From an uncultured Clostridia bacterium (GTDB taxonomy: Bacteria; Bacillota; Clostridia; Christensenellales; CAAEEZ01): DNA of 64,000 nt. The position numbers and the translations under genes are program-made. Below the pieces are notes generated by a model. The model was not told where the DNA came from and did no database searches. It saw only the letters and a program-made list of their open reading frames with translations. This document shows positions 1 to 8,807 of the stretch, in pieces; the first letter of the stretch is position 1, and each line of letters opens with the position of its first letter. The stretch is taken from positions 62,001 to 126,000 of the forward strand of contig CAKRNA010000005.1 in assembly GCA_934365195.1 (NCBI GenBank). Reading direction: 5' to 3'.

Positions 1-1845
1 TACCATACCGTCGTAGCGGTATCTTGCGGCGCAGTAAGTAAGCGTTAGCCTTTCCATAGCCCTAGTAATCGCCACGTACATAAGCCTGCGCTCCTCTTCC
101 ATTTTGCCCTCTTTAATACTTAGCCCGCTAGGGAACGTTTCCTGCTCCAACCCCACTATAAACACCACCTTAAACTCCAAGCCCTTTACTGCGTGCACGG
201 TAGCAAGCCTTACGTAGTTGTCGTCGGTCACGTTGTCGGTATCGGTAAGTAGCGCAACGGATTGAAGGTAATCGATAATGGTTGCCTCTCTGTTATCGTT
301 AGAAAACTCCTTAATACTAGCCACGTACGTTGCAATGTTTTCCACCTTATCTTGCCCCTCGGACTTATCCTTCAAGTTCTCGTAAGTCTCCACGATAGGC
401 ACGGTGCTAAGCAGCGTATTAGCAAACTCGATAGGGCTAAGTTTTCCGCTATGAGATATTAACGAAGTAAGAATATCCCTAAACTCCATAAGTTTGTTTT
501 TCGTACCGCTACTTAAAAAATCCAGCCTGTCGCAAGTAAGCACAGCATCGATTAAATCAAGGTTGTTCTCCTTTACGTAGTCCTTTAATTTTTCCACGGT
601 GGCGTCGCCGATTCCCCTTTGCGGAAAATTGATTATTCTATAAATCGCATCGTTATCTTTCGGGTTGCAACTCGCTCTAAAATAAGCGTTGACCGTCTTG
701 ATTTCTTCCCTTTCAAAAAATTTATAACCGCCAAAAATCTTGTACGGAATATTGTATAGGTTCAGTTTTTCTTCAAACTGCCTACTCATTGCTCCTGCCC
801 TGTAAAGCACGGCAATATCGCTGTAATTATAGCCCGACCTAGTTAGTTCGTAAATCTTGTTGATTACGTACTCCGCCTCGCTCCTATCGGTTTTGCAAGG
901 TGTGATTTGCACGCCCACGCCGTTTGGACTATTAGTCCACAAGGTTTTTTCTATCCTTTCCCTGTTGTTTTTAATTACCGAGTTTGCCGCCTTTAAAATA
1001 TTTGCGCTACTTCTGTAATTTTGCTCCAACTTGTAAGTGGTTACGTTTTCAAAGTCCTTTCTAAAATTGATAATATTCCTTATATCAGCGCCACGCCAAC
1101 TATAAATGCCTTGGTCCTCGTCGCCAACGACAAATATGTTTTTGTGCTCGGCAGAAAGTAGTTTTACCAAATTATATTGCAGCCCGTTGGTGTCTTGAAA
1201 CTCGTCGATATGGATATATCTAAAACGGTGCTGATACTTAGCAAGCACGTCAGGTTGCTCAATAAAAAGTTTAAGGCAAAGCACAAGCAAATCGTCAAAA
1301 TCCACGCTGTTACTAGCCTTTTTCTCCTCTTCATAAGCGGTGAACACGTCCTCTGCTACGGTCAAAACGTCGTAGGAAAAATCGCCTTCCAACTTTTTAA
1401 CGATATTAAACGGTTGCACACCAAAATTTTTGGCGTGAAAAATTACACCAGTTACCGCCTTTGATAGTTGCTTGTCGATTTCCTTATCCTTATATATTCT
1501 ATTTAGTATTTTTTTTGTATCGTCGGTATCTAAAATCGTAAAATTGTCGCCAAGCCCGATTCTCGTGCCGTCCAGCCTAAGCACTTTTGCGCAAAAAGAG
1601 TGGAAAGTAGATATCCACATACCCTCCTCGCCGCATTCTTTTACGATACGTTCCTTCATTTCCATAGCGGCTTTGTTTGTAAAAGTAATTGCCAAAATCT
1701 CGTAAGGTGATACGCCTAAATCTTTAATTAGGTGCGAAACCCTCTTGGTTAGCACTCTCGTTTTTCCGCTACCGGCCCCTGCAAGAACCAAAACCGCCCC
1801 TTCGGTATGGTTTACGGGTAATATTTGTTGCTCGTTTAATTGCAT
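1..1845 (-). CDS. UvrD/PcrA-type DNA helicase, C-terminus cut by window edge
   Basis: Superfamily 1 ATP-dependent 3'-5' DNA helicase acting in excision repair and in clearing replication blocks. Reading from the ATG at 1845, the frame stays open to the left edge (615 codons). Visible motifs in order: Walker A AGAGSGKTR at residues 22-30, TFTNKAAMEMKE just after it, VGDEDQGIYSWRGAD near residue 240, and motif VI EEERRLMYVAITRA near residue 585. Only the C-terminal 100-150 residues typical of the family are missing. AAGGAG lies just before the ATG, and a sigma-A promoter lies directly upstream. PcrA and UvrD cannot be told apart without the tail. Confidence 0.93.
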   Translation of the reverse strand, partial: MQLNEQQILPVNHTEGAVLVLAGAGSGKTRVLTKRVSHLIKDLGVSPYEILAITFTNKAAMEMKERIVKECGEEGMWISTFHSFCAKVLRLDGTRIGLGDNFTILDTDDTKKILNRIYKDKEIDKQLSKAVTGVIFHAKNFGVQPFNIVKKLEGDFSYDVLTVAEDVFTAYEEEKKASNSVDFDDLLVLCLKLFIEQPDVLAKYQHRFRYIHIDEFQDTNGLQYNLVKLLSAEHKNIFVVGDEDQGIYSWRGADIRNIINFRKDFENVTTYKLEQNYRSSANILKAANSVIKNNRERIEKTLWTNSPNGVGVQITPCKTDRSEAEYVINKIYELTRSGYNYSDIAVLYRAGAMSRQFEEKLNLYNIPYKIFGGYKFFEREEIKTVNAYFRASCNPKDNDAIYRIINFPQRGIGDATVEKLKDYVKENNLDLIDAVLTCDRLDFLSSGTKNKLMEFRDILTSLISHSGKLSPIEFANTLLSTVPIVETYENLKDKSEGQDKVENIATYVASIKEFSNDNREATIIDYLQSVALLTDTDNVTDDNYVRLATVHAVKGLEFKVVFIVGLEQETFPSGLSIKEGKMEEERRLMYVAITRAMERLTLTYCAARYRYDGMV

Positions 1846-1863
1846 ATTTTATCTCCTTATCGT

Positions 1864-1892
1864 AGTATATCATAAGAAAAATATTTTTACAA
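1864..1892 (-). promoter_or_regulatory. Sigma-A promoter of the helicase gene
   Basis: On the minus strand TTGTAA and TATACT are separated by exactly 17 bases. The -10 box ends 18 bases before the helicase ATG and the ribosome binding site lies between them. Confidence 0.6.
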
Positions 1893-1936
1893 TCTACTCT
1901 TGTGTTATAAATGAATTTTATATTAAATAAAAAATA

Positions 1937-1982
1937 AAACTACCTTAGTATTTCGGCATTTTACCAAAACGTTCGGTAGTTT
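1937..1982 (-). terminator. Terminator after the small unknown gene
   Basis: On the minus strand an AAACTACC arm pairs with GGTAGTTT across a long loop, followed by a T-rich run. It starts a few bases beyond the stop of the gene ending at 1991. The loop is long (about 30 bases), so the hairpin is only moderately convincing. Confidence 0.5.
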
Positions 1983-1990
1983 ATTTTTTC

Positions 1991-2329
1991 TTATACAAAT
2001 GATTTTTCCCTAAAGTATCTTGCTTTTAATTTAACGTATATTTCCGACAATTTCAACACGTACCGTTGCCTCTCTTGATAATCCATTTTGGAAAATCTCC
2101 GTCTGTCCATCAAGCACCCGATAGGATTGAGTACGACCTCGTCTTTTTCCATCATTTCCTTTACGATTAAGTACATTTTTTCCTCGTCTAAGTAGTCCAC
2201 TCCGTCCACGTGGAAACATTGTTTTTTAACGCTGCTTACAGCAGGTTTGCTCTTTTGAAAATACCCACTTGCTAGCCTTTTCTTCGCCTCACTAGCCTTA
2301 CACTTCAAGTCCTTGTCGGTATACACCAT
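1991..2329 (-). CDS. Hypothetical protein, 112 residues
   Basis: I do not recognise this gene. The product is basic, charged and mostly predicted helical, with no signal peptide or membrane segment and no clear catalytic motif. Two ATGs are in frame. The first (2347) overlaps the ribosome binding site itself. The second (2329) has AGGAG seven bases upstream and is the better start. A terminator-like hairpin follows the stop. Upstream is a gene-free AT-rich stretch of 1.1 kb, so the gene is probably monocistronic. Codon use resembles the neighbours, which supports a real gene. Confidence 0.7.
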   Translation of the reverse strand: MVYTDKDLKCKASEAKKRLASGYFQKSKPAVSSVKKQCFHVDGVDYLDEEKMYLIVKEMMEKDEVVLNPIGCLMDRRRFSKMDYQERQRYVLKLSEIYVKLKARYFREKSFV

Positions 2330-2920
2330 TGTATTTTCTCCTATCATATAATTTTTGTATTGAAAATCTTGTAAAAATTCCTAAAATTTAAACAAATCTC
2401 TTCTATCTTAATACTAATTTAAAATAATGCAACGCCGATATTTTCAATTTATAACAGTTTATCTAGATTTATTTAGATATATTTTGATATAATTATGCGT
2501 TTTGAAAAATATTCAAAATTTTTATCATTTTATTATTCTCGATTTTTTATTCATTTTATGTATATATTTGCTATTATTGGTATATTTTGCTGATAAAACC
2601 TAATTTTATTAGTATTTTTTGCATAATTAGTCTAAATTTTTACTTTTGTTTTTCAGTCTATTTTTTAATTATCACCATAAAATACGCATTTTTTGAAAAA
2701 TTTTCAATTAAATAAATAAAAAAATTTAAAAAAATTTTAAATTCGGCAAATTTACAAACCACCCTACAATTCTCGACAAAATTCAACAACAACAAACAAA
2801 ATTGTCAATAAAAATGGAAACCACCTCGCTAATAACCGCTTAAAAACCATAAAAATGTAAGAATTTTTCCTACGTAATATTTATAGTTTTTTCTACGTTT
2901 TTTATCTTTATTATTTATAC

Positions 2921-2968
2921 TACAATCCCTCCGTCGCTTTGCGCCACCTCCCTTTGCACAAGGGAGGC
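2921..2968 (+). repeat. Dispersed palindromic repeat, copy 1
   Basis: A 48-base element beginning TACAATCCCTCCGTCGC and ending in a CTCCCTTTGCACAAGGGAG hairpin. It is nearly identical to the copy at 3290-3336 (one difference over the shared core) and related to the inverted copy at 3156-3205. Elements starting AATCCCTCC with this palindromic end are familiar as dispersed repeats in gut clostridia; that comparison is from memory. Confidence 0.75.
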
Positions 2969-3155
2969 TCTTTTGGATAATCTTAAAATCTTTATTTTCA
3001 GCATACGGAGGCTTTTTTGGATTGAATTAAATCAATGCTATTTTATACAAGAGACACTTATTATGTAACTTATATTGCATCTAATAACTTAATTTCAAAC
3101 AAAATTATCCTATTTACTATATCTTACATACAAATCATTACAGCAACACAATACA

Positions 3156-3205
3156 CGGCCCCTTTGTGTAAAGGGGGCTGCCAGCCTGCTGGCTGGGGGA
3201 TTGTA
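3156..3205 (-). repeat. Dispersed palindromic repeat, copy 2, inverted
   Basis: Read on the minus strand it begins TACAATCCCCCAGCC and ends with a CCCCTTTACACAAAGGGG hairpin, matching the plan of copies 1 and 3. Its inner arm has diverged: an AGCCAGCAGGCTGG palindrome replaces the GTCGCTTTGCGCC segment. Copies 1 and 2 face each other and enclose about 190 bases, an arrangement like the ends of a small non-autonomous element. Confidence 0.65.
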
Positions 3206-3289
3206 TTACCATACAATGATTTATTATATTTTTTGAGTTGTCTATTTACTCTATCCAAACTAATATAAAAAATCAATATTCCTTTTTAA

Positions 3290-3336
3290 CAATCCCTCCG
3301 ACGCTTTGCGCCACCTCCCTTTGCACAAGGGAGGCT
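3290..3336 (+). repeat. Dispersed palindromic repeat, copy 3
   Basis: Begins ACAATCCCTCCGACGC and ends with the same CTCCCTTTGCACAAGGGAG hairpin as copy 1, in the same orientation. It lies about 115 bases beyond the stop of yhbY. Confidence 0.75.
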
Positions 3337-3403
3337 TGTTTGGTTAGATTAAAAACCATTTTTTACACAAGTTAAATTCTATATATTCTCAAAACTACAC
3401 AAA

Positions 3404-3435
3404 TAAAAAAAGGAAGGCAACCTATTACCTTCCTC
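3404..3435 (-). terminator. Terminator of the nth-nfn-obgE-yhbY operon
   Basis: On the minus strand GAGGAAGGTAATAGGTTGCC pairs back through CCTTCCT and is followed by seven Ts. It lies just past the yhbY stop. Confidence 0.8.
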
Positions 3436-3450
3436 GTGTTACTATGTGGT

Positions 3451-3744
3451 TTAGTACTTAATATGCTCCACGTCCTTTCTTGACGACCTTTTGTAAAGCA
3501 CAATTTTGTTACCGATAGCACAAACCGGCTCGGCTTTAAGTTTTTCTGCAAGTTCTTGAAGAATACTCATCGGAGTATCGTCGTTATTTTTTAGCACGGT
3601 AATTTTGATTAGTTCCCTAGCCTCTAACGCTTTACTAATATCGCTAACCATATTTTCACTAATACCGCCCTTTCCCACTTGGAAAATAGGCTCGATTACC
3701 ATTGCTTTGCCTCTTAAATTACTTCTTTGTTTACTGTTTAACAT
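3451..3744 (-). CDS. yhbY: YhbY-type ribosome assembly RNA-binding protein
   Basis: Small KH-like protein of the CRS1/YhbY family that associates with pre-50S ribosomal particles. The product is 97 residues, the normal length. It opens with the family's LNSKQRSNLRGKA segment and carries the glycine-rich loop GKGGISENM near residues 25-33. It starts 7 bases after the obgE stop, so it is the last gene of the operon with obgE, another 50S assembly factor. A strong terminator follows. Confidence 0.9.
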   Translation of the reverse strand: MLNSKQRSNLRGKAMVIEPIFQVGKGGISENMVSDISKALEARELIKITVLKNNDDTPMSILQELAEKLKAEPVCAIGNKIVLYKRSSRKDVEHIKY

Positions 3745-3751
3745 ATTTCAC

Positions 3752-5014
3752 CTAATCTATCAAATCGAAAGCAATATCGGATACGTACACGGTATCGCCC
3801 TCTTTTGCGCCTCTTCTATATAATTCTTTTATTATGCCTTTTTCACGAAGTACACGTTGGAAGTAGTTGAACGAATCCACGTCGTCTAGCACCACGTTTC
3901 TTGCAAGTTTATCAATAAATCCGCCCGTTATCTCGTAAGTGTCGTCGTCTAATTTTGTGATTTCGTACCTATTCTCGTCCGGTTTTTCAAACTCATAGTA
4001 GTCGGTTTCAAACGGCTCAGCCTTAGGCAAGGTTTTTAGCACCGTGTAAATCTCGTCTAATAGTTCCTTAGTTCCCTCGTGAGTGATTGCCGAAATAGGA
4101 TAGGTTTTTTTGCCGATAGCCTTTTCAAACTCCGCAACCCTGTCTTCCTCACCGTAAAGCATATCGATTTTGTTCAAAACCACTATTTGAGGAAGCGTGC
4201 CCAACTTTTCGGAGTACGACGATATCTCTTTATTGATTTTTTCATAGTCCTCTAATGCGCTTCTGCCCTCGCACTCTGATATATCCACCACGTGTACGAT
4301 TAGCCTTACCCTCTCGATATGACGAAGGAAGTCGTGCCCTAGCCCTGCGCCCTCGCTTGCTCCCTCGATAAGCCCCGGGATATCGGCAATTACAAAACTG
4401 TCGTCGTACATATTCACAACGCCAAGATTTGGGCTAAGCGTGGTAAAGTGGTAGTTTGCAATCTTTGGCTTTGCGCTGGTTAGCACCGAAAGTAAGGTGG
4501 ACTTACCAACGTTTGGAAAACCTACAAGCCCCACGTCCGCAATAGTCTTTAACTCCAACTTCACGTGATATTCAATAGTTTTTTCACCTTTTTGGCTAAA
4601 ATTAGGCGCTTTTCTTTGGCTGGTGGCAAACCTAGCGTTACCTTTTCCACCATGTCCACCGGGAAGAATTACCTTCTCTACCCCGTCCTCGTAAAAGTCC
4701 GCAATTACGTGGTCCGTTTCGATATCTTTAAGTAGCGTTCCGCACGGCACTTTGATTATCAAATCCTCGGCACTTTTTCCGCATTGATTTTTCTTCTTAC
4801 CGTTTTCGCCGTTGCCTGCCCTATAATGCACTTTGTACTTAAAGTCGATAAGCGTGGTCATATTTTTGTCCGCAACGAATATTATACTACCGCCGTTACC
4901 ACCGTCGCCACCGTCCGGTCCGCCGTTTGGCACGAATTTTTCCCTATGAAAAGAGGTAGCACCGTCGCCGCCGTTACCTGCTTTAATATAAATTTTTGCT
5001 ACGTCTAAAAACAT
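3752..5014 (-). CDS. obgE: Obg GTPase (CgtA)
   Basis: Essential GTPase acting in 50S ribosome maturation and stress signalling. The 420-residue product has the full Firmicutes domain order: a glycine-rich Obg fold (residues 1-158, with GGDGATSFHREKF and GGDGGNGG), a G domain (P-loop GFPNVGKST at 165-173, DIPG at 211-214, NKID further on), and a C-terminal OCT domain of about 75 residues. It follows nfnB with no spacer and precedes yhbY. The usual rplU-rpmA neighbours are absent. Confidence 0.96.
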   Translation of the reverse strand: MFLDVAKIYIKAGNGGDGATSFHREKFVPNGGPDGGDGGNGGSIIFVADKNMTTLIDFKYKVHYRAGNGENGKKKNQCGKSAEDLIIKVPCGTLLKDIETDHVIADFYEDGVEKVILPGGHGGKGNARFATSQRKAPNFSQKGEKTIEYHVKLELKTIADVGLVGFPNVGKSTLLSVLTSAKPKIANYHFTTLSPNLGVVNMYDDSFVIADIPGLIEGASEGAGLGHDFLRHIERVRLIVHVVDISECEGRSALEDYEKINKEISSYSEKLGTLPQIVVLNKIDMLYGEEDRVAEFEKAIGKKTYPISAITHEGTKELLDEIYTVLKTLPKAEPFETDYYEFEKPDENRYEITKLDDDTYEITGGFIDKLARNVVLDDVDSFNYFQRVLREKGIIKELYRRGAKEGDTVYVSDIAFDLID

Positions 5015-6376
5015 TTATTTTACCAACCTTTCTATTATTGATTTTGCCGCAAGTTTACCGGCTCCCATAGCCTTTATTACGGTTGCTGCGCCCGTTACTG
5101 CGTCACCGCCTGCGTACACGTTTTTAATACTTGTTTCGCCCCTTTCGTCCACCTCGATAGTGCCTCTACCTGAGCATTTCAACTCAGGCAAACTCTTCTT
5201 TATCAGCGGATTAGGGCTTGTACCTAGCGCCATAATCACTTGGTCACACGGGATAACAAATTCGCTACCCTCCACTTCCATCGGGCTACGTCTTCCGCTG
5301 GCGTCAGGCTCGCCAAGTTCCATTCTTACGCACTTAACACCCGTTACCAGCCCGTTTTCGCCCACTATCTCCACCGGGTTTGTAAGTAGTTTTAACTCTA
5401 CGCCCTCTTCTTCTGCGTGGCAAATTTCCGCCTTTCTACAAGGCATCTCTGCCTTTGACCTACGATAAACAAGAGTTACTTCTCCGCCAAGCCTTAAAGC
5501 CGTCCTAGCGCTATCCATAGCAACGTTGCCCGCTCCGACAACCACCACGTGTTTGCCGATATTTATAGGCGTATCGCTGTCCTTTTTGTATGCGCCCATC
5601 AGGTTCACCCTAGTTAGATATTCGTTTGCCGAGTACACACCGTTTAGGTTTTCGCCCTTTATGTTCATAAACTTAGGCAATCCTGCGCCCGTTCCTAAAA
5701 ACACCGCATCGTAATCACTTAGCAATTCGTCCACAAACAAGGTTTTGCCGATTACCGTGTCTTTATCGAAGTTTACGCCAAGTTCGGTAAGTTTGTCTAT
5801 CTCGCTAGCCACTAGTTTTTTAGGCAATCTAAACTCCGGTATGCCGTACACCAAAACGCCGCCAAGTTTATGGAAAGCCTCGAATACGGTCACCTCAAAG
5901 CCTGCCCTAGACAGTTCCGCAGCGCAAGATAATCCCGCAGGGCCGGAGCCGACAATAGCAACTTTTTTGCCGTTTTTCTCTATTTTTTCCGTGGTTTTAA
6001 CGCCTAGTGCGTAGTCACCGACAAACCTTTCAAGTCCGCCGATACAAACCGCCTCGTCCACCTTGTTTCGAACGCAGAATTTTTCGCATTGCTCTTCTTG
6101 TGGGCACACCCTACCGCAAATAGACGGCAAATTATTGTCCATTTTCAGCATAACGGCAGCCCTCGACATATCGCCCTCTTTTAAAGCCGTGATAAACCTA
6201 GGAATATTTACGCCCACCGGGCAACCTTTCACGCATTGCGGATTTTTACAATTCAAACACCTTTCAGCCTCGGCTTTTGCTTTTTCAAGGTCGTAACCTA
6301 GGCACACCTCGTCAAAATTATGCCTTCTTACGCTTGGCTCTTGCTCTATAAGTGGAGTTCTCATCGTCTTAATCAT
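5015..6376 (-). CDS. nfnB: NfnB-like subunit (GltD-type NADPH oxidoreductase)
   Basis: Large subunit of NADH-dependent reduced ferredoxin:NADP+ oxidoreductase, which couples NADPH, NADH and ferredoxin by flavin-based electron bifurcation. The 453-residue product has two [4Fe-4S] Cys sets (C40, C43, C48, C52 and C87, C91, C97, C101), then an FAD site (VGSGPAGLSCAAELSRAG) and an NADP site (VVVGAGNVAMDSARTA). Automated pipelines often call it glutamate synthase small chain. No large gltB subunit is present, and the gene overlaps an NfnA-type gene by 8 bases, so the Nfn assignment is better. Confidence 0.88.
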   Translation of the reverse strand: MIKTMRTPLIEQEPSVRRHNFDEVCLGYDLEKAKAEAERCLNCKNPQCVKGCPVGVNIPRFITALKEGDMSRAAVMLKMDNNLPSICGRVCPQEEQCEKFCVRNKVDEAVCIGGLERFVGDYALGVKTTEKIEKNGKKVAIVGSGPAGLSCAAELSRAGFEVTVFEAFHKLGGVLVYGIPEFRLPKKLVASEIDKLTELGVNFDKDTVIGKTLFVDELLSDYDAVFLGTGAGLPKFMNIKGENLNGVYSANEYLTRVNLMGAYKKDSDTPINIGKHVVVVGAGNVAMDSARTALRLGGEVTLVYRRSKAEMPCRKAEICHAEEEGVELKLLTNPVEIVGENGLVTGVKCVRMELGEPDASGRRSPMEVEGSEFVIPCDQVIMALGTSPNPLIKKSLPELKCSGRGTIEVDERGETSIKNVYAGGDAVTGAATVIKAMGAGKLAAKSIIERLVK

Positions 6377-7196
6377 TTTTGCCTCTCAATCTACAAACGT
6401 GATTTTGCTCTTGCTCTCTGTAATAGGTAGACCTATTTATCGCCTCGTCAAAATCCACCAAATGCCCGTCAAATTCAGGGCCGTCCACACACGCATACTT
6501 CGTTTTGCCGTCAACCGTCAGCCTACAACCGCCGCACATACCCGTTCCGTCCACCATAATGCTGTTCATACTCACCACGGTTTTCACGCCGAATTTTTTG
6601 GTTAGGTTGCACACCGCTTGCATCATTCTAAGTGGACCTACCGCAAACACAACGTCGTATTTTTCTTGGCTTAGTAGTTCTTCCAGTTTGTTTGTAACAA
6701 AGCCTTTTTCACCGTACGAGCCGTCGTCCGTCATCACGTAATTATGCCTTGCGTAGCGGTCAAAGTTGTCCTTGTAGACAAGCAAATCCTTGTTTCTTGC
6801 GCCCATAATATTATCCACGGTTTTCCCTATGCTTGATAGGTGCTTTAATTGAGGGAACGTTACAGCGCCACCGATTCCGCCTGATACTAGCAAAATCTTA
6901 TTTAGGTCGTCAAGGTCTGTTGCGTTACCTAGCGGTCCGACGATATCCGCCACTTTGTCGCCCTCTTTCAGCATAGCCATTTTCATAGTAGTTGCGCCGA
7001 TTGTTTGCACAAGCAAGGTAATCGTCCCGTTTTCCTTATCGATATCGCACAAAGTAAACGGCACTCTTTCGCCCTCTTCGTCCACCCTTACAATCACAAA
7101 TTGACCGGGTTTTGCGTGTTTTACGATTTTACCTGCCTCAAAAACGTACTCTCTCACGTTTTCTGATAAATTTCTTACTTTTAGAAGTTCAAACAT
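6369..7196 (-). CDS. nfnA: NfnA-like subunit (FAD/NAD-binding ferredoxin reductase)
   Basis: Small subunit of the NfnAB complex, related to the dihydroorotate dehydrogenase electron-transfer subunit. The product is 275 residues. It has an FAD-binding barrel (VPFTLCDID), a nucleotide-binding domain (LLVSGGIGGAVTFPQL near 102-117) and a C-terminal [2Fe-2S] site with D216, C221, C224 and C236. One Asp plus three Cys matches the unusual cluster ligation reported for Nfn. It begins within the stop of nth (TAATG) and overlaps nfnB, which suggests translational coupling. Confidence 0.88.
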   Translation of the reverse strand: MFELLKVRNLSENVREYVFEAGKIVKHAKPGQFVIVRVDEEGERVPFTLCDIDKENGTITLLVQTIGATTMKMAMLKEGDKVADIVGPLGNATDLDDLNKILLVSGGIGGAVTFPQLKHLSSIGKTVDNIMGARNKDLLVYKDNFDRYARHNYVMTDDGSYGEKGFVTNKLEELLSQEKYDVVFAVGPLRMMQAVCNLTKKFGVKTVVSMNSIMVDGTGMCGGCRLTVDGKTKYACVDGPEFDGHLVDFDEAINRSTYYREQEQNHVCRLRGKND

Positions 7197-7822
7197 TATT
7201 CTCTCTCGCTATATTTACAAAAATTTTTAACCATACATTCGTCGCACTTTGGATTTCTTGACGAGCAACAGTACCTACCCAAAAAAATAAGCAAATGATG
7301 TGCCTTTGACCACCTAGCCTCGTCGATATACTTCATTAAGTCCTGCTCCACCACGTTAGGCTCATTGCTTTTTGTAAAACCAAGCCTATTTGCCGTCCTT
7401 AATACGTGTGTGTCCACGGCAATAGCAGGCACGCCGTACGCCTCGCTTCTAACCACGTTAGCGGTTTTTCTTCCCACGCCTCTTAGGGTAACTAGGCTCT
7501 CAACGTCCTTAGGTACTTTACCGTCAAACATATCTAAAAGTGCTTTGCTCGTTTCAATTATGGACGTAGCCTTGCTTTTGTAAAACCCACACGAAAAAAT
7601 TAGTTTTCCAAGTTCCTCTACCGTAAGGCTTGCAAAGTCCTCAGGCGAATTATATTTCAAAAACAAAGTTTTAGTCACTTCGTTCACCCTTTTGTCCGTG
7701 CATTGCGCACTAAGAATTACCGCAACCAGCAATTCAAACGGCGTGGTATAATTCAGTTCGCACTTTGCGTTTGGGAATTGCTCCTCCAGTCTATCCAAAA
7801 TTTCACTCGCAATTTTCTTCAT
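7196..7822 (-). CDS. nth: Endonuclease III
   Basis: DNA glycosylase and AP-lyase removing oxidised pyrimidines. The product is 208 residues. It has the helix-hairpin-helix LRGVGRKTA with catalytic K119, catalytic D137 in AVDTHV, and the C-terminal [4Fe-4S] loop C186-x6-C193-x2-C196-x5-C202. All key residues are present. It is the first gene of the nth-nfnA-nfnB-obgE-yhbY unit. No clear ribosome binding site precedes the ATG, so the leader may be very short. Confidence 0.96.
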   Translation of the reverse strand: MKKIASEILDRLEEQFPNAKCELNYTTPFELLVAVILSAQCTDKRVNEVTKTLFLKYNSPEDFASLTVEELGKLIFSCGFYKSKATSIIETSKALLDMFDGKVPKDVESLVTLRGVGRKTANVVRSEAYGVPAIAVDTHVLRTANRLGFTKSNEPNVVEQDLMKYIDEARWSKAHHLLIFLGRYCCSSRNPKCDECMVKNFCKYSERE

Positions 7823-8013
7823 ACACTAATTATTGCATATTACTTCTAACTATGCAAATATTTTATTATTAAATAAGAAAATAATTATGCTTAACCAAGA
7901 TTTTTTTAAGCCTAACAAAACAAACTTTAAATTTTGTACAAAAAATATCCTTAATATCCCCTTTTAATTTTCAAAAATATTTCTACAAAAAACTCAATTT
8001 AAGCAACGAAAAA

Positions 8014-8280
8014 TCAGTAAATTCTGGTCACTTTTCTTCTACTTACGCCCTCTTCCACCTTATAAAACCCAACGAAACTAGCGGACTTGATTTTGGACTC
8101 GATAAACCTTACGGCGTTTAGGTCGTAAGAAGAAAATCTTATGGAAAGACTGCACTCGGAATTTATCTCAGAGGGGGTGTCAATCACCGTAGAGAAAATG
8201 CCGTTATTATCCAAAATTTGCTTGAACCGAAACGAATCGTACCTATTGTTAAACCCTGCAACACAATAAACGTTATCCAT
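8014..8280 (-). CDS. DUF3343 protein, putative sulfur or selenium carrier
   Basis: An 88-residue protein matching the DUF3343 pattern: an N-terminal beta strand, a helix (FRFKQILDNNGI), and a conserved cysteine at C43 in ECSLSIRF. The family is annotated as Se/S-carrier-like and often sits next to cysteine desulfurases or selenium genes. Here it is divergent from such a desulfurase across about 530 bases. GGAGGGG precedes the ATG. Transfer of persulfide sulfur is inferred from family and context only. Confidence 0.75.
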   Translation of the reverse strand: MDNVYCVAGFNNRYDSFRFKQILDNNGIFSTVIDTPSEINSECSLSIRFSSYDLNAVRFIESKIKSASFVGFYKVEEGVSRRKVTRIY

Positions 8281-8807
8281 AATCCCCTCCTACTTTTTTA
8301 GTAATTACCTCACTACACCGCCGCATTTAAAATTTTTTTTACACTTTTTATCACTTTTTAGCCATTTTTTAACCATATTTTAAAATTTTTCAGTATTTGT
8401 ACATAAATATTTTCAATTTTTAAGGCTATCAATTACCTATTTATTAAGGTCATTTTTTGGTTTTTTTAAAAGTTGTTACTCTGTTTTTAGGCTATTTAAA
8501 AGCACCCACCACTATTTTTAACCGCATTTAGCCGTTTTTTAACCGCATTTTATCTACTTTTTAAACCACATTATCGGGTTATTTTCACCATTAAGGCATA
8601 AGATATTTTCGCCTTTTAGGTAAAGGTTACCTTGATTTAAGACCGGTTTTAGGCTTATATTAGGTTTTTTTTAGGCAATTTTTACAAATTGTTGCGCCAT
8701 TACGCCTAATATTTTTGTCGATTTATCGCTAAAAAATCACAAAAAATCAAACGTCACCATATACTTCAATATACTAAAAAATCTCAAAAAAAGTGAAAGG
8801 AGTGCTT
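8281..8807. other. AT-rich divergent intergenic region with degenerate repeats
   Basis: About 530 bases without a gene between the DUF3343 gene and the cysteine desulfurase. It contains several loose copies of TTTTTAACCGCATTT and TTTTTAGCCATTTTTTAACC between about 8340 and 8575. No stable hairpin with a T-run and no clear promoter pair was seen. Confidence 0.5.

Larger units (their letters stand above)
2330..3403. other. AT-rich gene-free stretch of about 1.1 kb
   Basis: No convincing coding region is seen on either strand. The left 550 bases are extremely AT-rich, with runs of A and T. The right half holds three copies of a short GC-richer palindromic repeat, listed separately. The only longer open frame (3035-3268, plus strand) runs through one of these repeats and has no ribosome binding site. 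Confidence 0.6.

Noticed and set aside
3035..3268. 77-codon plus-strand frame in the repeat-rich gap
   Set aside because: It runs straight through the inverted palindromic repeat, has no ribosome binding site and has no recognisable protein features.
4784..5008. Plus-strand frame opposite obgE
   Set aside because: It is the complement of the glycine-rich Obg fold; the minus-strand gene is certain.
5015..6376. Annotation as glutamate synthase small subunit GltD
   Set aside because: No large glutamate synthase gene is present and the overlap with an NfnA-type gene fits NfnB better.
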